Positions 38,464 through 52,320 of a DNA stretch of 64,000 nt are shown here, piece by piece. The stretch covers positions 327,587 through 391,586 of the forward strand of contig VZTJ01005473.1 of NCBI GenBank assembly GCA_013397795.1, in the 5' to 3' direction. The stretch's first letter is position 1, and every line of letters begins with the position of its first letter. The notes beneath the pieces are model-generated. The model did no database searches. It was not told where the DNA came from and saw nothing but the letters and a program-made list of their open reading frames with translations. Source of the stretch: Orthonyx spaldingii (taxonomy: Eukaryota; Chordata; Aves; Passeriformes; Orthonychidae). The position numbers and the translations under genes are program-made.

Positions 38464-40729
38464 AAATTTATTCTAAAGCTAATACATTGAAGAAAGAACT
38501 AGAATAATTGCTCAATGCTTTCTTCAAAATGAAAGGTTCATTATTTTTTTACATCACTAAATTCTGAAAACTTGACTAATTATGTATTATTTACTTGTCA
38601 TATTTTTTAAATGGCTTTTTGTAGGCTTCCTCTGCAAGATTATGCTGCACTACCTACCATTATCATGACTGCTAACACAGAGGTTAAATGTTCTTATGTT
38701 CTTTCTTCCAAATAGAAAGAGCAATAAAGGGCAGTGGAAAGGGCATTACTTCTTTTTCATATCGTTTTGGCTTCCCAGTATTGTTGAGTAATTTACCTTA
38801 TGTATTCTAAAAAGCTGAACAAATGATCCTAACAGAAATAACATATTCAAATTCTGCATTTATATTCATTTGTCTTCATGTCAGTAATAATTACTAAATT
38901 AATTCAAGTGTCTTGCTTATTGAATAATTGTTTGGTATGTTTTTCTTCAAGATACAAACATTCAGAATGTAGCCTTTCAAAACACACTTCACACAACATG
39001 CTTTAATGCAGGCTTTACAATAAATTCTCAACTAATTCCAATCATGCTTTTATAATTCTTTTTTATCGTTACTTCTGCACTGGTACTGTCACTTCATATA
39101 GTAGGACAGTCTTGGGTGGAGCACTGATTTAAATTTCCTCTCAAACTAATTTTAGTTGTCTGGCGGAGGGAATAAAACAACAGAAACTGAAAGAAATTGA
39201 GAGATTTGCTACAAAATTTTCAGACAACAAACATGCAAACATTTTGGGAACTGTGTGTTTAGGAAGGAAGGGATGTATTGGATAGAATTCTAGCCAGACC
39301 TGATTCCACGGCACATGGAAGTCTCCCTTCTCCTAAACTGCTACTGTACTTTTCTAAAATAGAATCACAGTTCAGCCTCTGACTCCTTGTGAGTCACCAG
39401 AGAAAGCAGTGAACGCTACTGGCATTCTTCTTGCAGCAGTTTATTTTCATCTCCTATTAGCTCAACTGCACGCTTGCCTTGTCTTACTGCATCATTTTGT
39501 GCACTTTTATTGGAAGTAAAATAGCAGCAGGCTCTGTCCCAAACAAGTCAGTGCATGAGAATAGAAGCAAAGGGCATCTGATGTCTTACTTCCCTGAAGT
39601 AATTGGCAGAAACAGTTCCCATATGCCTTGTAATAAGAACATAAATTCCATATCAAGCAGGCTTAATGTTAAATAAATCATTTAACAAGGCAATCAGTTC
39701 CAAGATGCACACATTTTTGGGAAGGATCAGCAAGGAGTTCTACTGAGTAGGATTCTGCTTCCAAATGCATCACTCCCAAGGAAGTGAACAAATAAAATGG
39801 TAGATTTAAAAATGGCCAATTCCCAAGGTCTCTGAAAACACCATCTCCAAGAAGTGTCAGATCTGTCAATGGTACAGAAAAATGGTAAACAAAATTGTAG
39901 AAAAAAAAAATGGAAATTATAAACTTATTTCAGTGAAGTATCTGAAAAGACATAGAAAACAGTATTGTAGTAATGTTTGAAGAAATAAGAGGTATTAGAT
40001 CTGACAGGGTAAAAAGCACTTAGGGGAGTGTAGAGGTCAGTAGAAAAAACAGCCACTACAGGCTGTTCACACTGTCTCTCCTAAGACACCTGCCTAATGG
40101 TTTCCCATGCCACAATACTGAGCTAGCATTCTATTCAAGAAGGGAGAAAATATTACCCACCAAAGCCACTGAGAAAGATACTAACCACTTCACTAGGATT
40201 TGGGTCAGGTACAGGTAAAATATGGCAAGATTCCATCCACATGTTTTTGCAGTACCTAGGAAAAGGCTTTGTGAAATCAGATATCGATAAATGCCAGCTT
40301 CTCATTCTTAGGACATTCAATTTATTATCGTGCAGATGACTGACCCATTGTGAATTTTAAGACAGTTGCCACTGCTGGTCTACTTTTAAAACTTTTTTAC
40401 TTATTTAGGATGAGTACATCCTCTTAGTACACCTAAATGTACTTCTAGTTCACCTAATAATTCTGTGACTTCAAAGATGTAAAGGAAAGAAAGATAAAAA
40501 CAATTAGCTGTATTTTTTTTAACTTAAAGGGAGACATTCTGTCAGTGTGATTATTTACTCTACTTAGAATCACAATTTGCCCTGCTGGCTTCATGTGAGT
40601 GGCTTGCAGTAATGGAAAATCTATTTGCTTTTAGTAGAGCATAAGGTACTCAACCACCATAAAGCTTATTGTCAAACTAGTGCTGGCTCTGCACAAAATG
40701 ATTTCTAATGTTCTTCATTTTATTATGTT
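38464..40729. other. Non-coding AT-rich DNA, no gene seen
   Basis: No gene, RNA or recognisable repeat. Frames are under 66 codons. A T-rich run lies near 38543 and a poly-A run at 39900-39910. Confidence 0.6.
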
Positions 40730-40880
40730 AAATGAATTCTCTAGTGCAATTATTTTGCAGTGGATCATGGGGGTAATAAGCTAATTGTTACTTGTTTTAA
40801 TTGCTTAAGTATGAAGTGTCAGTGATTTATAAGTAATGAAGAAGCTGAGATGAAGTCATAAAATACTAAACGCCCATAAG
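40730..40880. promoter_or_regulatory. Candidate conserved non-coding element
   Basis: The segment combines GCAATTATTTTGCAG, TAATAAGCTAATTG, TTAATTGCTTAAG, a Pbx/Hox-like GTGATTTAT and GTCATAAAA within 150 bases, with no simple repeat. It has the look of a developmental enhancer core. This is inferred from motif content only. Confidence 0.3.
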
Positions 40881-42971
40881 ATCAAGCAGTGCCCTTCTGC
40901 AATGAGGAAGACTTTATTTCCCAGTGGCAAAAATGCTGCATGCTCAGCCTCTCAGTGGCAAGCTAAGGACAGCAGAAGGAAAGAATTGTGCCTCCCTTCT
41001 CCAGCATTGTGGCTTTAAAGCAACAGCAAGTTCCCTTCAGTACAGTCACTGGCACAGAGTTAACAGTGCACATTTCATACGCTGCTCACAAAAAGGGTGA
41101 CATGAACATTACTCTGCATGAACTTTATGGAAATATTTTTGCACAGCTTTATGCAGTCAATGGACCTACACCAGTGTTCAATCAGTTGCACCTGTTTTGA
41201 ACTGGAATAAAGTTGCTTTAACAAGTGATTTATATTAGCATGATCAAGTAGAGCTTAGCTTTGCATGATACAGAACAAAGTCTTATTATTTGTTCACACT
41301 GTTGATAATGAAGCTGTCATGCAGTGTACGCTTTCTCTTGATCCAAAGTATCTAGCTATGAAAATCAGATGGAAATGCATAATTTCCTATTGCATTGGTC
41401 CACAGAGATGGACGAGGGAAAAGCTGGTTTGTTTCTTGACTTAATATTTTAAGCAAGGTTCTAAATTTCAAAGACTTGACATAAATAAATCTGTATGTGT
41501 GAATTTACAAATTATATTTTAAAATATTAGAGGATTGATGTTCAATAACTCTTCAAAACTGTGCAAGTTACAGAAAGTAGAACAAAATTTTACAGCATGA
41601 GAACAAGTGGATAAAATATATCTTTTTACCTTGCTTATCCCCAGTGCAAACTGTAAACATGCACAACACAGAATTTTGGTTCTAGTCCATAAGCTTAAGG
41701 AACATGGGAAACGTTCATCCCACCTAATCTGAACTTCAAGACTTAATCATTTCCAGAAATCAATTTTCTGAAATATCATCAGAATATTTGTTACATAGAC
41801 TATCTGAAAGAAGAATATGCTGATAAACTGATCTCAAATTTCTCCTATGTTAAAAAATGAGAATCTTCTGCTTTCTGTAAACCAAATTTCTTAAGGGTTA
41901 AGGAGGGCTTTCTAGTCCTACACTACATTCACAAGAAAAGGATCGAAACATCCAAAACAAGCACCACCAATGAAAATCAAATCCAGAAGAGGATGACAAT
42001 ATATATTGTATGGACTTCAGGAAATATAACAGTTGGAGAGTGGGAATTTTGCTTTTTTAGAATGAGTTCCAATTTAGGGAAGTTATTAAATATTTCTGAC
42101 CAAAAAAGGACCTAAAAGATAATGGCTACAGAGGAAGAGGATGGTCATTGATATAGCTCCTCCTGGATCTTGGATCTACCCTTTTGACTTTTGTATTTTA
42201 AATAAACTTCACATCCCAGAATTAAAGTTTTATCAAAAACAACAGACTTGTATTACAAGTTTCACTTGTGATCACTGTTTTTCAAAGAAAACTAACATTA
42301 ATAAAAAAAGTCCTCAACTTATCTTCATGAAAATCCAACTGCCAGTCAACAAGAAAGCAACAAATTGCACAATTTCAGAGCGAGCTGCAAACTTCACTCT
42401 GTGATTTTTAATCACTTATAATTGTATCACACACACCCTACCCTGCATGTATACAAAAAGCTGGAAGATAAGAGTGACCAAACTCAAATATCATGATTTT
42501 CTCAAAAACATATGAAAAATACAGTTTTCTAATTAAAGGGGTTTTGTGTAAATCACATGTTCAAGTTAGCAGTAGCATAAACCAGTAACTACTACGAGAG
42601 ATTTATGTGAATACAGAAGAATTGCACAGTTGAAATTATTATAATTTTACAAATGCAATATACACTATTATAATCTATATTATAAAAGAAACACTATCAT
42701 TACAATTAAAAATTATTATATTTTCCAAAGAAAACTGTCCTCACTTGTTCAGTTACTATTCAATCTCACTAAGAGCTCGCTAGCTGGTCATAAAATAAAA
42801 CTTCTTGGTTTTGTAAGCATTTATTTAATACTTGAAAATAGAAATTTTCTAAGAATATGACCCATATTCACTAATTTGAAACAAATATTGAAGTCTTTGA
42901 ACATTTGTGCTGCTCTCATTAACTAAATTTATTGTGGACATACTGACAGACCAAAATTTGTGCCTCGCTGC
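40881..42971. other. Non-coding AT-rich DNA, no gene seen
   Basis: No exon or RNA gene recognised. An 87-codon frame at 42141-42404 is AT-rich lysine/isoleucine sequence without a domain. 42636-42725 is extremely AT-rich with repeated ATTATAAT words. Confidence 0.6.
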
Positions 42972-43009
42972 ACCATACCTGCCCTGAGCAACCATACCTG
43001 CCCTGAGCA
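42972..43009. repeat. Perfect 19-bp tandem duplication
   Basis: The unit ACCATACCTGCCCTGAGCA occurs twice back to back with no mismatch (42972-42990 and 42991-43009). Perfect identity suggests a recent duplication by slippage, or an assembly artefact. One copy may be the ancestral state. Confidence 0.95.
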
Positions 43010-46000
43010 ATTTGCAATCCATAATGTTTGGCCAAGAGAGACAAACAGCAGCAGAAAGCTAAATGTAGGCAGGAAACATCAACCTTTTTATGCTTACAGA
43101 GGATATGGAAGCTAAATTTCTCCTGCACATTTTACTAACTCATTAGAAATCAATCCATAGGTGTGGAATTTCATCATTAGCCCAAACTTTCAGTATAAAG
43201 AAAACACTCAGCTGTTAATATTCCTTTACATACACACACACAAAGCCCCAACCCTTCTGCTAAAGGGATCCAGAACTGCACTCAACAGGAACAAGTGAAG
43301 CAGACACATTACTTTTTATCCTTTTGAAATAAGACTTTACCATCTTTGGTGAAGTAAAAATATAAATGGAAACTTGTTTGCTTCAATAAACAAGATCTTT
43401 TCTGGTTGTATGTGTCAGAGGATTTCTTCCCATTGCTTCTGTTCTGCCTCCATTGAAAATGATATTAGGCTATCACTGAGTTTGCAAGCCCAAAATGAAA
43501 TATTTTGTCAAAGTGGCCCCCTCTCTGGGTAAATCATAAACTTTAACATCAGAATAGGCATTAAAAGCCAGGATTTTTGGTTCTTTTTTTTGTTTTTTTA
43601 GGTTTTTTTTAGTTTAAAAGGATACCTTTCACAATGCACAGTTCCTAATTCTTTCAAGCACTGCACGTGTCCAGAGCAATGTGAGCACTGCACGGTATCT
43701 GAACGGCTGTTTACCTTCTGTTGTAGTGCTGAAGAGGAAATTGAGCTATATATGTTTTTTATTGGCTTGGGATATCTATCTACTATCTGAAATTACTTCT
43801 ATTTCCATATCCATTATGTGAATTGGATGTGGAAATTATAGTCTCAGGTTTCTTGTGGCATCTGCACACTAATGCTGATAGCATGTGGACTCAACACCCC
43901 TTGGAAATAATTGTATGAGATCACTCACACCATTACATTTGATGCATTAGGTCCATTACATACTCCCAGACATCTCTGTCCTCAGTACTGTAAGCTATAT
44001 CCTTGATAGTGCTGATATCAAGGAGAGAAATTCACCTCTTATTTAATAATACTAAATGTGAGATTTCAGGGTAAAAGCAGTTCCTGACAAAAATCAACTT
44101 CTTGGTCACAGCAGATTTGCTGATCTCAGCCTACACAGGACAGGCATCCTTTCTCTCTTTTGTAATAACAAACATCAAGAGGAAAAGACACTTCATGATG
44201 ATCTGGTAGAGTTGTGTGGGCTTTCTTCAGCCAGCAGAAAATCCTACGCATACATTAGTCATGAAACGGTGCACGGAGATAACAAGCCAAGGGAGAAGTT
44301 CTGCTTTAAGAGGTGTGGTACCTAAACCCACCCTGGACTGAAAAGGAGCTGCCTCTTGCTGTGTTTCAGGCTTATCGGGTTACCAAGACACAATGCAGTG
44401 GGAGTGCCACTATGCATCTGTGTACATAACTACGCAGATTTCACAGGAAAATTCTAATAGTTGCTGGCAAAACATGGCAATCCCATGCCTAGCCATTGAA
44501 TAAGAAGGCAGAGAAGATTTTTGGGTTTTTTTTTTTTGGCAAAGGAGTTGCAAACAAACTTTACACACAAAATATCATTTACCTTCTCTGAATTTCTTTG
44601 TTCCTGCTTTTTCTGGGGAAGTTTAACACCACAAGCACTCCTTCAGGCTACTGAGATTTAAATCAAACACATCCAATAAGTATCTTTCCTGTTACTTTGG
44701 TGGCTTGTTTCAAGATAAGTGTTACAAGGATTTTTTGAACTTTGGAAAGGCGGAACAGTAGGACACAGAATATATGTTCAGCTACTCCCACAGATGAATC
44801 AGGATTTATCTGAGGATAATGGCTTCATTCATCAATTCCAAAGATGAAAGCCACATGATAGAATAGGTACCAAAGTCAGTGTGGGACAGCTCTTCACAAA
44901 GCACTGTCAGTACCAGGAAGCAGGAAGAATACTTGAGTGAAAGTGAATTTCAAAACTAAGAGTGGCTGAATTTGGACAAGTATCTGATAACTGACCATGG
45001 TTCAATGTAAGAAGATCAACTATGTGAGTAAATGATATTTTAAAAAGGCAATCTATAATTTTCAAATCTATAGCTTTTAAGTCCTAAAAGATGATTTGAT
45101 TTTAATTTCCTTCTACGAAGATAATTTCCCCCACTGGAAAATGGAAGGATGTGGTACATTTGACTAAATGCTTTGCATTCTCTAGACTGCAATGCTAACT
45201 GTGTTGCTGTTTTCAAAGTCCTTTTAAATAATACAAATGCCAAAATCTCCAGAGTTTAGGATGGAGCAGGAAAGGGGGAAAAATGTGGTTTTGGCTCCAT
45301 TTCTGTGCTGTTCTAGTACAATTGCATGTCCCTCTGCTTTGCTGAGTGCAAAACAGATGCGTGAGAATAGAGGAATGAAACCAGTTCCTCCAGTGCTTTG
45401 GTAACCAGCAGGACTCTGAGATGGAAATCGTTCTGAAGTATGTATGCTTCCATTCTCAGCTTTTGAAATTCTGTGCATATCAGATCGTCCTAAATATATA
45501 GACAATAAATTATGTAGATGCCCCACACAAACACATTCCCCTTTGCTCTCACAATTATGTACCATTAAGGGTAAATATTGCCACCATTTAACACATTGAG
45601 GTTGATTGAAATATAACAAGAAAACTCAGGATCGCAAGACTCCAGCAAACCCACTTTGTTAGATGCTAACCACAATTCACAGACAGAAAGACCCAAACCA
45701 AACACTGTTAAACAAAACAAACAAACAAACAAAACTAACAAAAGACAAAACCACAATCCATGTTCAGTAGTCATAGTCAAACCATCATCAAGATCAAAAA
45801 GACTTCGTGCAGCTTTTACTGAAATACTAAAACTCAGGCCAAGAACTTCTAATGAGCTGGGACAGTGCTTAGCTTAACAGCGAGTCTTAACTGGAAGGAT
45901 TTATGGATTGGGAAAAAAAAAATTAAAAAGGAAGCAAGAAAAAGAGAAGCTGGTGTATAGAAATCATGTTTCTTTTCCAGAGTCACATTGCATTTCAAAT

Positions 46001-48340
46001 GCAAACACACAAAAGAGCAAAACGCAGTTTGCTTCAGAGTCCGAGCTGTCTGCAAACTGAGCCCACTGCCAAGATACTTTGCATATCGTTTGGGCTTGAT
46101 TTCTTTTCCAAGCATTATAGGGAAAAAAGGAAGTAATTTTCTCTAGAGAGATTTTTATTTAGCATTATTTTTTGAGTCTCATGTAAAGAGGAAAACATCA
46201 CAGAAGCCGTAAGAAATTATTGATGAAGCTGCATTATTTCCTCACCATATGTTATTAAGTGACAAAACATCAGTTGAATATGTCTTTTCAAGAAAGATTT
46301 TGAAAGACTCAGGAGCTTTGTCAAACTAGTATAATCCTCTTAGATGTGCCAACACTGAAATAAATTTTATTGCTTCTGGAATTAAGGAGTATAAAATTGA
46401 ATGGGGGAAAAATCATTAAATGGTTTGATTTTGTGTGTTCTTTTTCCCATCAATCTCAAATGTTCATGCTCAGAAGAACTCTTACTTTATCTCTCAAATT
46501 TTAAGTACCAGCCATCTGTATTATCCACAGTGTTTGTGGACAGATAGATATGAACAGTGTTTATATGAACATCTTAGAAGACATGCACTTGCACTTTCAG
46601 CTGTTGGAAAATATTAGTTGAACATGTTAAGCATGATAATGTGAATTCAAAGTAGATGTCAGCTCTCATCATGTGCTGTCATCTAAAGAGGAACCCAAAA
46701 TTACAGTCTAATGAGAATAATGACTAGGTTAAGTCTGTGCCAATGCCCACTTTCATAATCATTTCATGGTATTTGTGACACCCTCTTTCAAAAAGCAGAC
46801 CTACACTAGTTACATTTTATACTAGATATTCTGACCTAAATCTGCATGGTATTACTTGGACCTTTCAAGAATTTGAGGAGGCCATTCCACTTGTATTGTG
46901 AGTTAGGTGTTAATGTGGGCACAGACAAAAGAGAGAAAGGGGTGGACAGCAAACTACAGAAAACATAATGGGAAGCATTTTCTGTTATATTTCATAGAGG
47001 ATATTAGACAAAAATTCAACTAGTTTTTAGTGAGGGACTGTTACTAAAATGAAAAAGAGCATAAACAATCCATTGCAATGAACTTTTTTTATTTTTTTAG
47101 GGGTTAATTATAGATGAGCATTCCCTATGGGTATCTCAGGAGATATGTCTCAGTCTATTTCCTATTGACAGGTGGCAGTGTGAATGAAATGTGGTATTAT
47201 GAATTCAAATTGGATTTCAACTGCTCATCATTCATACTTTGGCTTTAGAACAGACTGAAGCTATTACAGCCTAAAAGCCATAATGAAAATGGGTGTCTTC
47301 TGTCCCATTTTCTAGTCTTTTTTCTTATTTTTTTAAGAGGACAGATTTATGATGCCCATTTAATATTTATCATCTCAGAATGTATTATTCTGGATTGTGT
47401 ACAAGTGTTACTTTCCATTAGGTGAAGCAATAAATGCATATTCCATTGTACAAGTATAAAAATATAGCATTTGGGTGGGGCGGGTATTTAACATGGACAA
47501 GCATTAAATCCAGAGGATTAGTTTTCAGTAATTAGGCACAAAAAATGTTGACTTACGTTATGGTAGGGGTTACCAGTCTCAAAATAGCTATTACTACTTA
47601 AAAAAAAAAAAATTATGCGTGTATACTCCAAGCACAGGCTAATTTTGTTAGTCCAAGAAACACAAGACACATGCAAACAAACTCCACGCTAAATACTCCA
47701 TTCCTTCTTTCTCAATTTAATTTCTATCTTCTTGACCTTCCAGTTTGTTCCTTGGTTTAGAATTGTGTAATTTGTAAACACATTTTCATGCCAGCGTATA
47801 TAAGCAGCAACACAGACCCCGAGATGTCCCTGCTAACAATGCAGAAAGGGCACAGAAAAAAAAAATCACTTGCTCATAACAATGGAAGAGAGAAGCTACT
47901 GTCAGAAAGAGAGAAAATATCTACACTGAACTCCTCTGTCACGCTCACTATGGAACTTTTCCCCCTTATCCTCTTGCTTATCTCCTTGCTTGCAGCCAGT
48001 GGCTAAAGCAGCAGTACAAAGTCCCACCATAACAACACAGCTGGGAAAGAAGCAGCTGCAAAATGTGCTGGGATGGCAGCACTGGAAAGGCAGGAATCGT
48101 TGTAGAGACACAGAGACCTGTTCTTCCAGAAGGAGCTAAAAATAGCAAAGTTTGAGTATTCCACGGATGCAAAGCATCCAGGTGACTCTGGTGTGACTAT
48201 GGCTATGCACCCGCTAAGCTGATTGTTTATACACACACAGAGCTCTTCCCAGGATTGTAAAGGCAACCGTGCCAAAATTTAGCTTTGTAATTCCCCAGAA
48301 AGTGTCTGTGCTACAGTCTCTGCTCAGTGCAAAGGGCAGG
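43010..48340. other. Non-coding AT-rich DNA, no gene seen
   Basis: No gene is supported. The 131-codon minus-strand frame at 45224-45619 lacks a domain. An AAAC-type simple repeat lies at 45711-45755. The piece 47100-47460 (TTAATTATAG..., CAGGTGGCAG..., many TTTAAT words) is another segment that looks like conserved non-coding DNA by eye. A poly-A run sits near 47600-47612. Confidence 0.55.
45711..45755 (+). repeat. (AAAC)n-type simple repeat
   Basis: Several AAAC units in tandem (AAACAAACAAAC) with flanking A/C-rich decayed units. Confidence 0.85.
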
Positions 48341-48560
48341 CAGATAGTGCTAATTAATACCAGCAGCTGTGATGGTTTTACAGCCACAGAAGCAACAGTT
48401 TGTTATAATGAGCCTCCATCTCATATTAATTTTTAAATTGCAATCTCCCACTACCAAAATATTCACCAATTTTTAATTATTTGACAAGGAATCCATTGTT
48501 AGCATTTCATAGGTCTGTACAGAATAACTTAATCTGTCATTTGAAGTTCCTTTTGCAAAT
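48341..48560. promoter_or_regulatory. Candidate conserved non-coding element
   Basis: Contains GTGCTAATTAATACC, an E-box-like CAGCAGCTGTG, GTTATAATGAG, CATATTAATTTTTAAATTG, TTTTTAATTATTTGAC and CATTTCATAGG in about 220 bases. The density of homeodomain-like words and the lack of simple repeats resemble a developmental enhancer. Not tested for conservation. Confidence 0.3.
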
Positions 48561-50358
48561 ATCTTCATTGACCAAAACAAGTGAAAACTATCTGATTCAA
48601 AATCAACAATAATAATTAAAAAACCATCTCCCCATGTACAGTTCAGCTCAAAAGAACAGGGTGTTTTTCTTTACTGTTGTTAATAAAATACAATTATTCA
48701 TGGCATTTGGAAAGATTAAACATAAATGCAAGAAGAGAAGGGACTGCTCAGCCTTTTTGAAGACGGAACGAGCTCATGTACCTTTCTAATAGCCCCCTAA
48801 TTTAATTAATATATTCCTCATACCATCTGGTCTAACTCACTCAAAATATAACAAAGTAGATCACAATTAAAACATTATAAATCTAACTCAGCTTTAGAGT
48901 GAACACTTTAGATTAGACCATCATGGTTAAAAGCTGGGCTGTCAGCAACGTGACAGATGATTCCACAGAAGCTAATTCAGCAGATACTTTACAATGCTCT
49001 CTTTGGTAAAAGCATCTGTATATTGATTTCCATATTTGTATTTTAAGGCAATCTCATGCTCAGAAAACAAGATCTCAATGTACAAATGAGGCATGGAAGA
49101 TCTGTCACTTGTCAGATCTGGACTGAAATCTGGAGACATAAAATGTCAGCAAATAAAATATTTTACATCTGCAGTGAGTAATTAACCAGGCAATTATTGC
49201 TCCATTTCTTTTTTGGAAAAAAAAGGCAGAAACTGGGAGGAAAAATCGTATTTGGTGTAGTTTTTATAAGTCTTCTCTCTTTCCTTTTAAATACCAGTAC
49301 ATTTGAAAATAATAGCATCATTTTGAGATGCACATACCTCCTTTCCTATTAAGTTTTCCTAGAATTCAAAACTTATTTTGCATTTTTCGGTATTAATTTA
49401 ATTTCTATCAAAATTTCTACAAATGGGCCTTACATTATCAAAGTCCATGACCAGGTCAACAGATGAAGGAGAGACATATTAAATGTATTTATCTATTTTT
49501 GGTCAAAGTGGTTCAGGTCAAACTGACAGAACTAGAATCAATTTGTAAAAACCCTTTCTTGTTTATTCAAATGCAAAATAAGTAAAGTCAGAATGACAGT
49601 AATAATTACTGTTATTTCTCCAGAACATCTACTTGCAGATAGGATGTGAAAATATATGGATAGAAACATTTACTTTTTGTCCATCCCAGGCTCAGCCCTC
49701 ATTTTAATGAAACACAACACTGGTTTTTGTCACAAGCCAGGTCATTTTTTTCCAAAGTGGGCAGAAATCAGTAACTTGCAACCCACAATAGTCTTGGGAA
49801 AATGAGGGGATTTTCTGTATGATTGATCCCCCAAAGACTTAACAATTCTCTCAAACACAGCCAGCTGTGCCTGGTTTCATTGTGGAAATTATCACAATTC
49901 CCCAAATTGCTACTGATGAAGAAATGCCTTAATTTTGAAGAGGTAAGTAACACAAGAGAAAAATATCACTTTGAGTAACCTTAAATATCACACCTTAATA
50001 TATCTGTACCTTCAGACATAACAATATGTAAAGAGTGATCCTCAATACTTATTGTACCATAAGGAATAAATTCTACCCTGGTCTATCAGAAATAGTAAAC
50101 CTGAGGGGGTTTTTGCCTTTTATATGTACATTTCTTTCTTCTCATCACCTTTCACTAGAATTGAAAGCCTTCAGTCCATAGGGTTTGTGAGAAAAAAAAA
50201 GTCCTTTTAAAATAAGAAATTAAAAAAAGATTGATTAATTGATACCAGATTTATATTTGCACAGGACACAGAAAAGTCTCTCTCCTGGGTGTGATGCAAC
50301 CAACTGACAATCTGTAGGGTATAATACGGTAATATTTGCATTAATTTTTTTTTTTTTT
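48561..50358. other. Non-coding AT-rich DNA, no gene seen
   Basis: No gene, RNA or transposon recognised. It ends in a run of 14 T immediately before the second assembly gap. Confidence 0.6.
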
Positions 50359-50419
50359 NNNNNNNNNNNNNNNNNNNNNNNNNNNNNNNNNNNNNNNNNN
50401 NNNNNNNNNNNNNNNNNNN
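50359..50419. other. Assembly gap (61 N) after a poly-T run
   Basis: 61 unknown bases follow 14 T (50345-50358). Unlike the gap at 11295, the right flank is ordinary sequence. Frames spanning the gap are artefacts. Confidence 0.98.
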
Positions 50420-52229
50420 ATCCTTCAATGCACAGAAAAAAGGAGAAAGTGAAAATAGAGATTGACATAACATTGTCAGCAGCATCCATTTCAGTGCTGT
50501 GGGTGCATTTCCCCCGTCTAACTTTGACTGTGCTTGGACTGGAATGGAAGAACATATTTGCATATTATCACAACCCATCAGAGAATCAGTCCTCCACTAC
50601 CCCTGCCAGCACAGGGAAAAGAGAGGTTTCTCTTTTCTACTAACATCAGTTAATTTATCCTATTTAAAGTACCATAGTTTTGAATTAGATGTAATTGAAA
50701 ACCTGCAAAACAGGGTGAAATGGAGTTTTAGCTGAAAATGTAAATAATGAGAGATAAAGTGATGCATGTTACCAAATCCCATCTATCTAGATTCCCACCA
50801 GTTAAACAAATGTCAGGGTATTGATCTGTTCATCCAATAGCTCAGGGGGCCTTGTCTTGAATTTCCTGTGGCTCTCAAGAAATCCAGCAGCAGCTCTCGT
50901 GCCAGGGCTGTATCCTGTGTCTGCCAGAGGACTGTGCTCGGGTTTTACACCAAGGCCTGGCTGCTGCAAACAAGACACAAGATCCTGTGGATTTCTGTGA
51001 CAAACATCCTAGACCCGTCTGCACGCTGAGCAAGGACACACAGCACCCTTGGAAGAGCATCAGCAGCTCAGCAATCTGTTCCCAGAGCTGCTCCCCACTG
51101 CCCGTCGTGCTCTCGGGTGCAAGGAATGTACGGGAGGACTTCATCGCTTTAGGAAGCTTTTGGCGTTGGGCCAGTTCAGCACAGAAACTTGGCCACCTCT
51201 GCATAAGGCACTAACTGCTTTTATCTCCTGAATTCACAGCTCCTGGAGATGTAATAGAAGGAGCCAAATACTGAGAGCAGGCTCCTGAGAAACAGACCAT
51301 GGCCAGGGCAAGGCAAAGCCCGAGGTGGAAGGAGCTCCCCAGGCCACTCCCCAGCCAGTGGGACCAGCAGAGAGAGCAGCTTCTCCCTCTGGGAGCTTCT
51401 TCATCCATCACACCCAGAGCACACTTTCTGCACCAAACTTCTCTGTATGACTGTGGAGCTCAAAACCCATTCTTTAAGGACTTTTGTGAATCAGCTACTA
51501 ATTATTTCGTTTGGGAAGCCTGGATTAAAAAGCATATATCAAGTGTACCTGTGACTCCAACTAGTCTATCCAGTGCTGTTTCACTTAAAAGGAGCTAAAT
51601 CCAAAATATTAGCAGCATCATATTTTGAATATTTGCTCAGCCTTTTCTCTGAGCTGTATTTTACTATCTCAGGCAGACACCACTTGATTTGTGAAGAGAA
51701 TTTAGAAGCACAGGAGATATGCTAATTTCCCAGCTTATTATCCTGCCTGACTTCCCCTTTATTTTTTCCTTTTCTACCTGTGATAAACTGAGAAGGTCCC
51801 AGACGGAATTTTTAAATGAAAGCATTTGTGTCCACTGCTCCCTACGGAAAAAATGCAAGGGAGAAAGTCTGTGGGAGTACAAAGACTGGGTGAGGAGTTA
51901 AAGGGAGGACAAAAGGTATCAGTGGGAATATAGATGAAAACAGGCAGAAACTGAGAAGAACAAAGACTAGGCATGAAAGAATAAATATTAACTGCCCTCC
52001 TGTACATATATGCCCTTTCCACAGAATATGGAGCTCCTCAAACTTCTTTTTCCCCACTTCCTACTGAAAGAGTCAAACCCAGTTTGCAGCTTTTATTAAA
52101 AAGTAGATAAATGGCTTTTTCAACAATTAATCGGAACCTTTTTTGGTTATCTTTGCTTACAATAAATGCATTTCTCATTGAAAAATATATTCAGCTGCTT
52201 TCCATCCTATTCACTTCTAAATGCAAACT
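50420..52229. other. Non-coding DNA with a GC-richer island at 50850-51420
   Basis: 50850-51420 is clearly GC-richer than its flanks and open for 60-109 codons on both strands (for example 50875-51204 minus, 51299-51598 plus). The translations show no domain, and codon-like structure is not evident. Possible readings are an untranslated or non-coding exon, an old LTR whose family I do not recognise, or local GC variation. The rest is AT-rich and empty. Confidence 0.5.
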
Positions 52230-52320
52230 GAGTGGTGTGGGTAGCAGGAGGAGAGGGGGCTTTGCTGGCAGTGCCAGTTCTTCCAGCTGCCTTTAGCGTG
52301 CTGATCTCAGCTCAGAGCCC

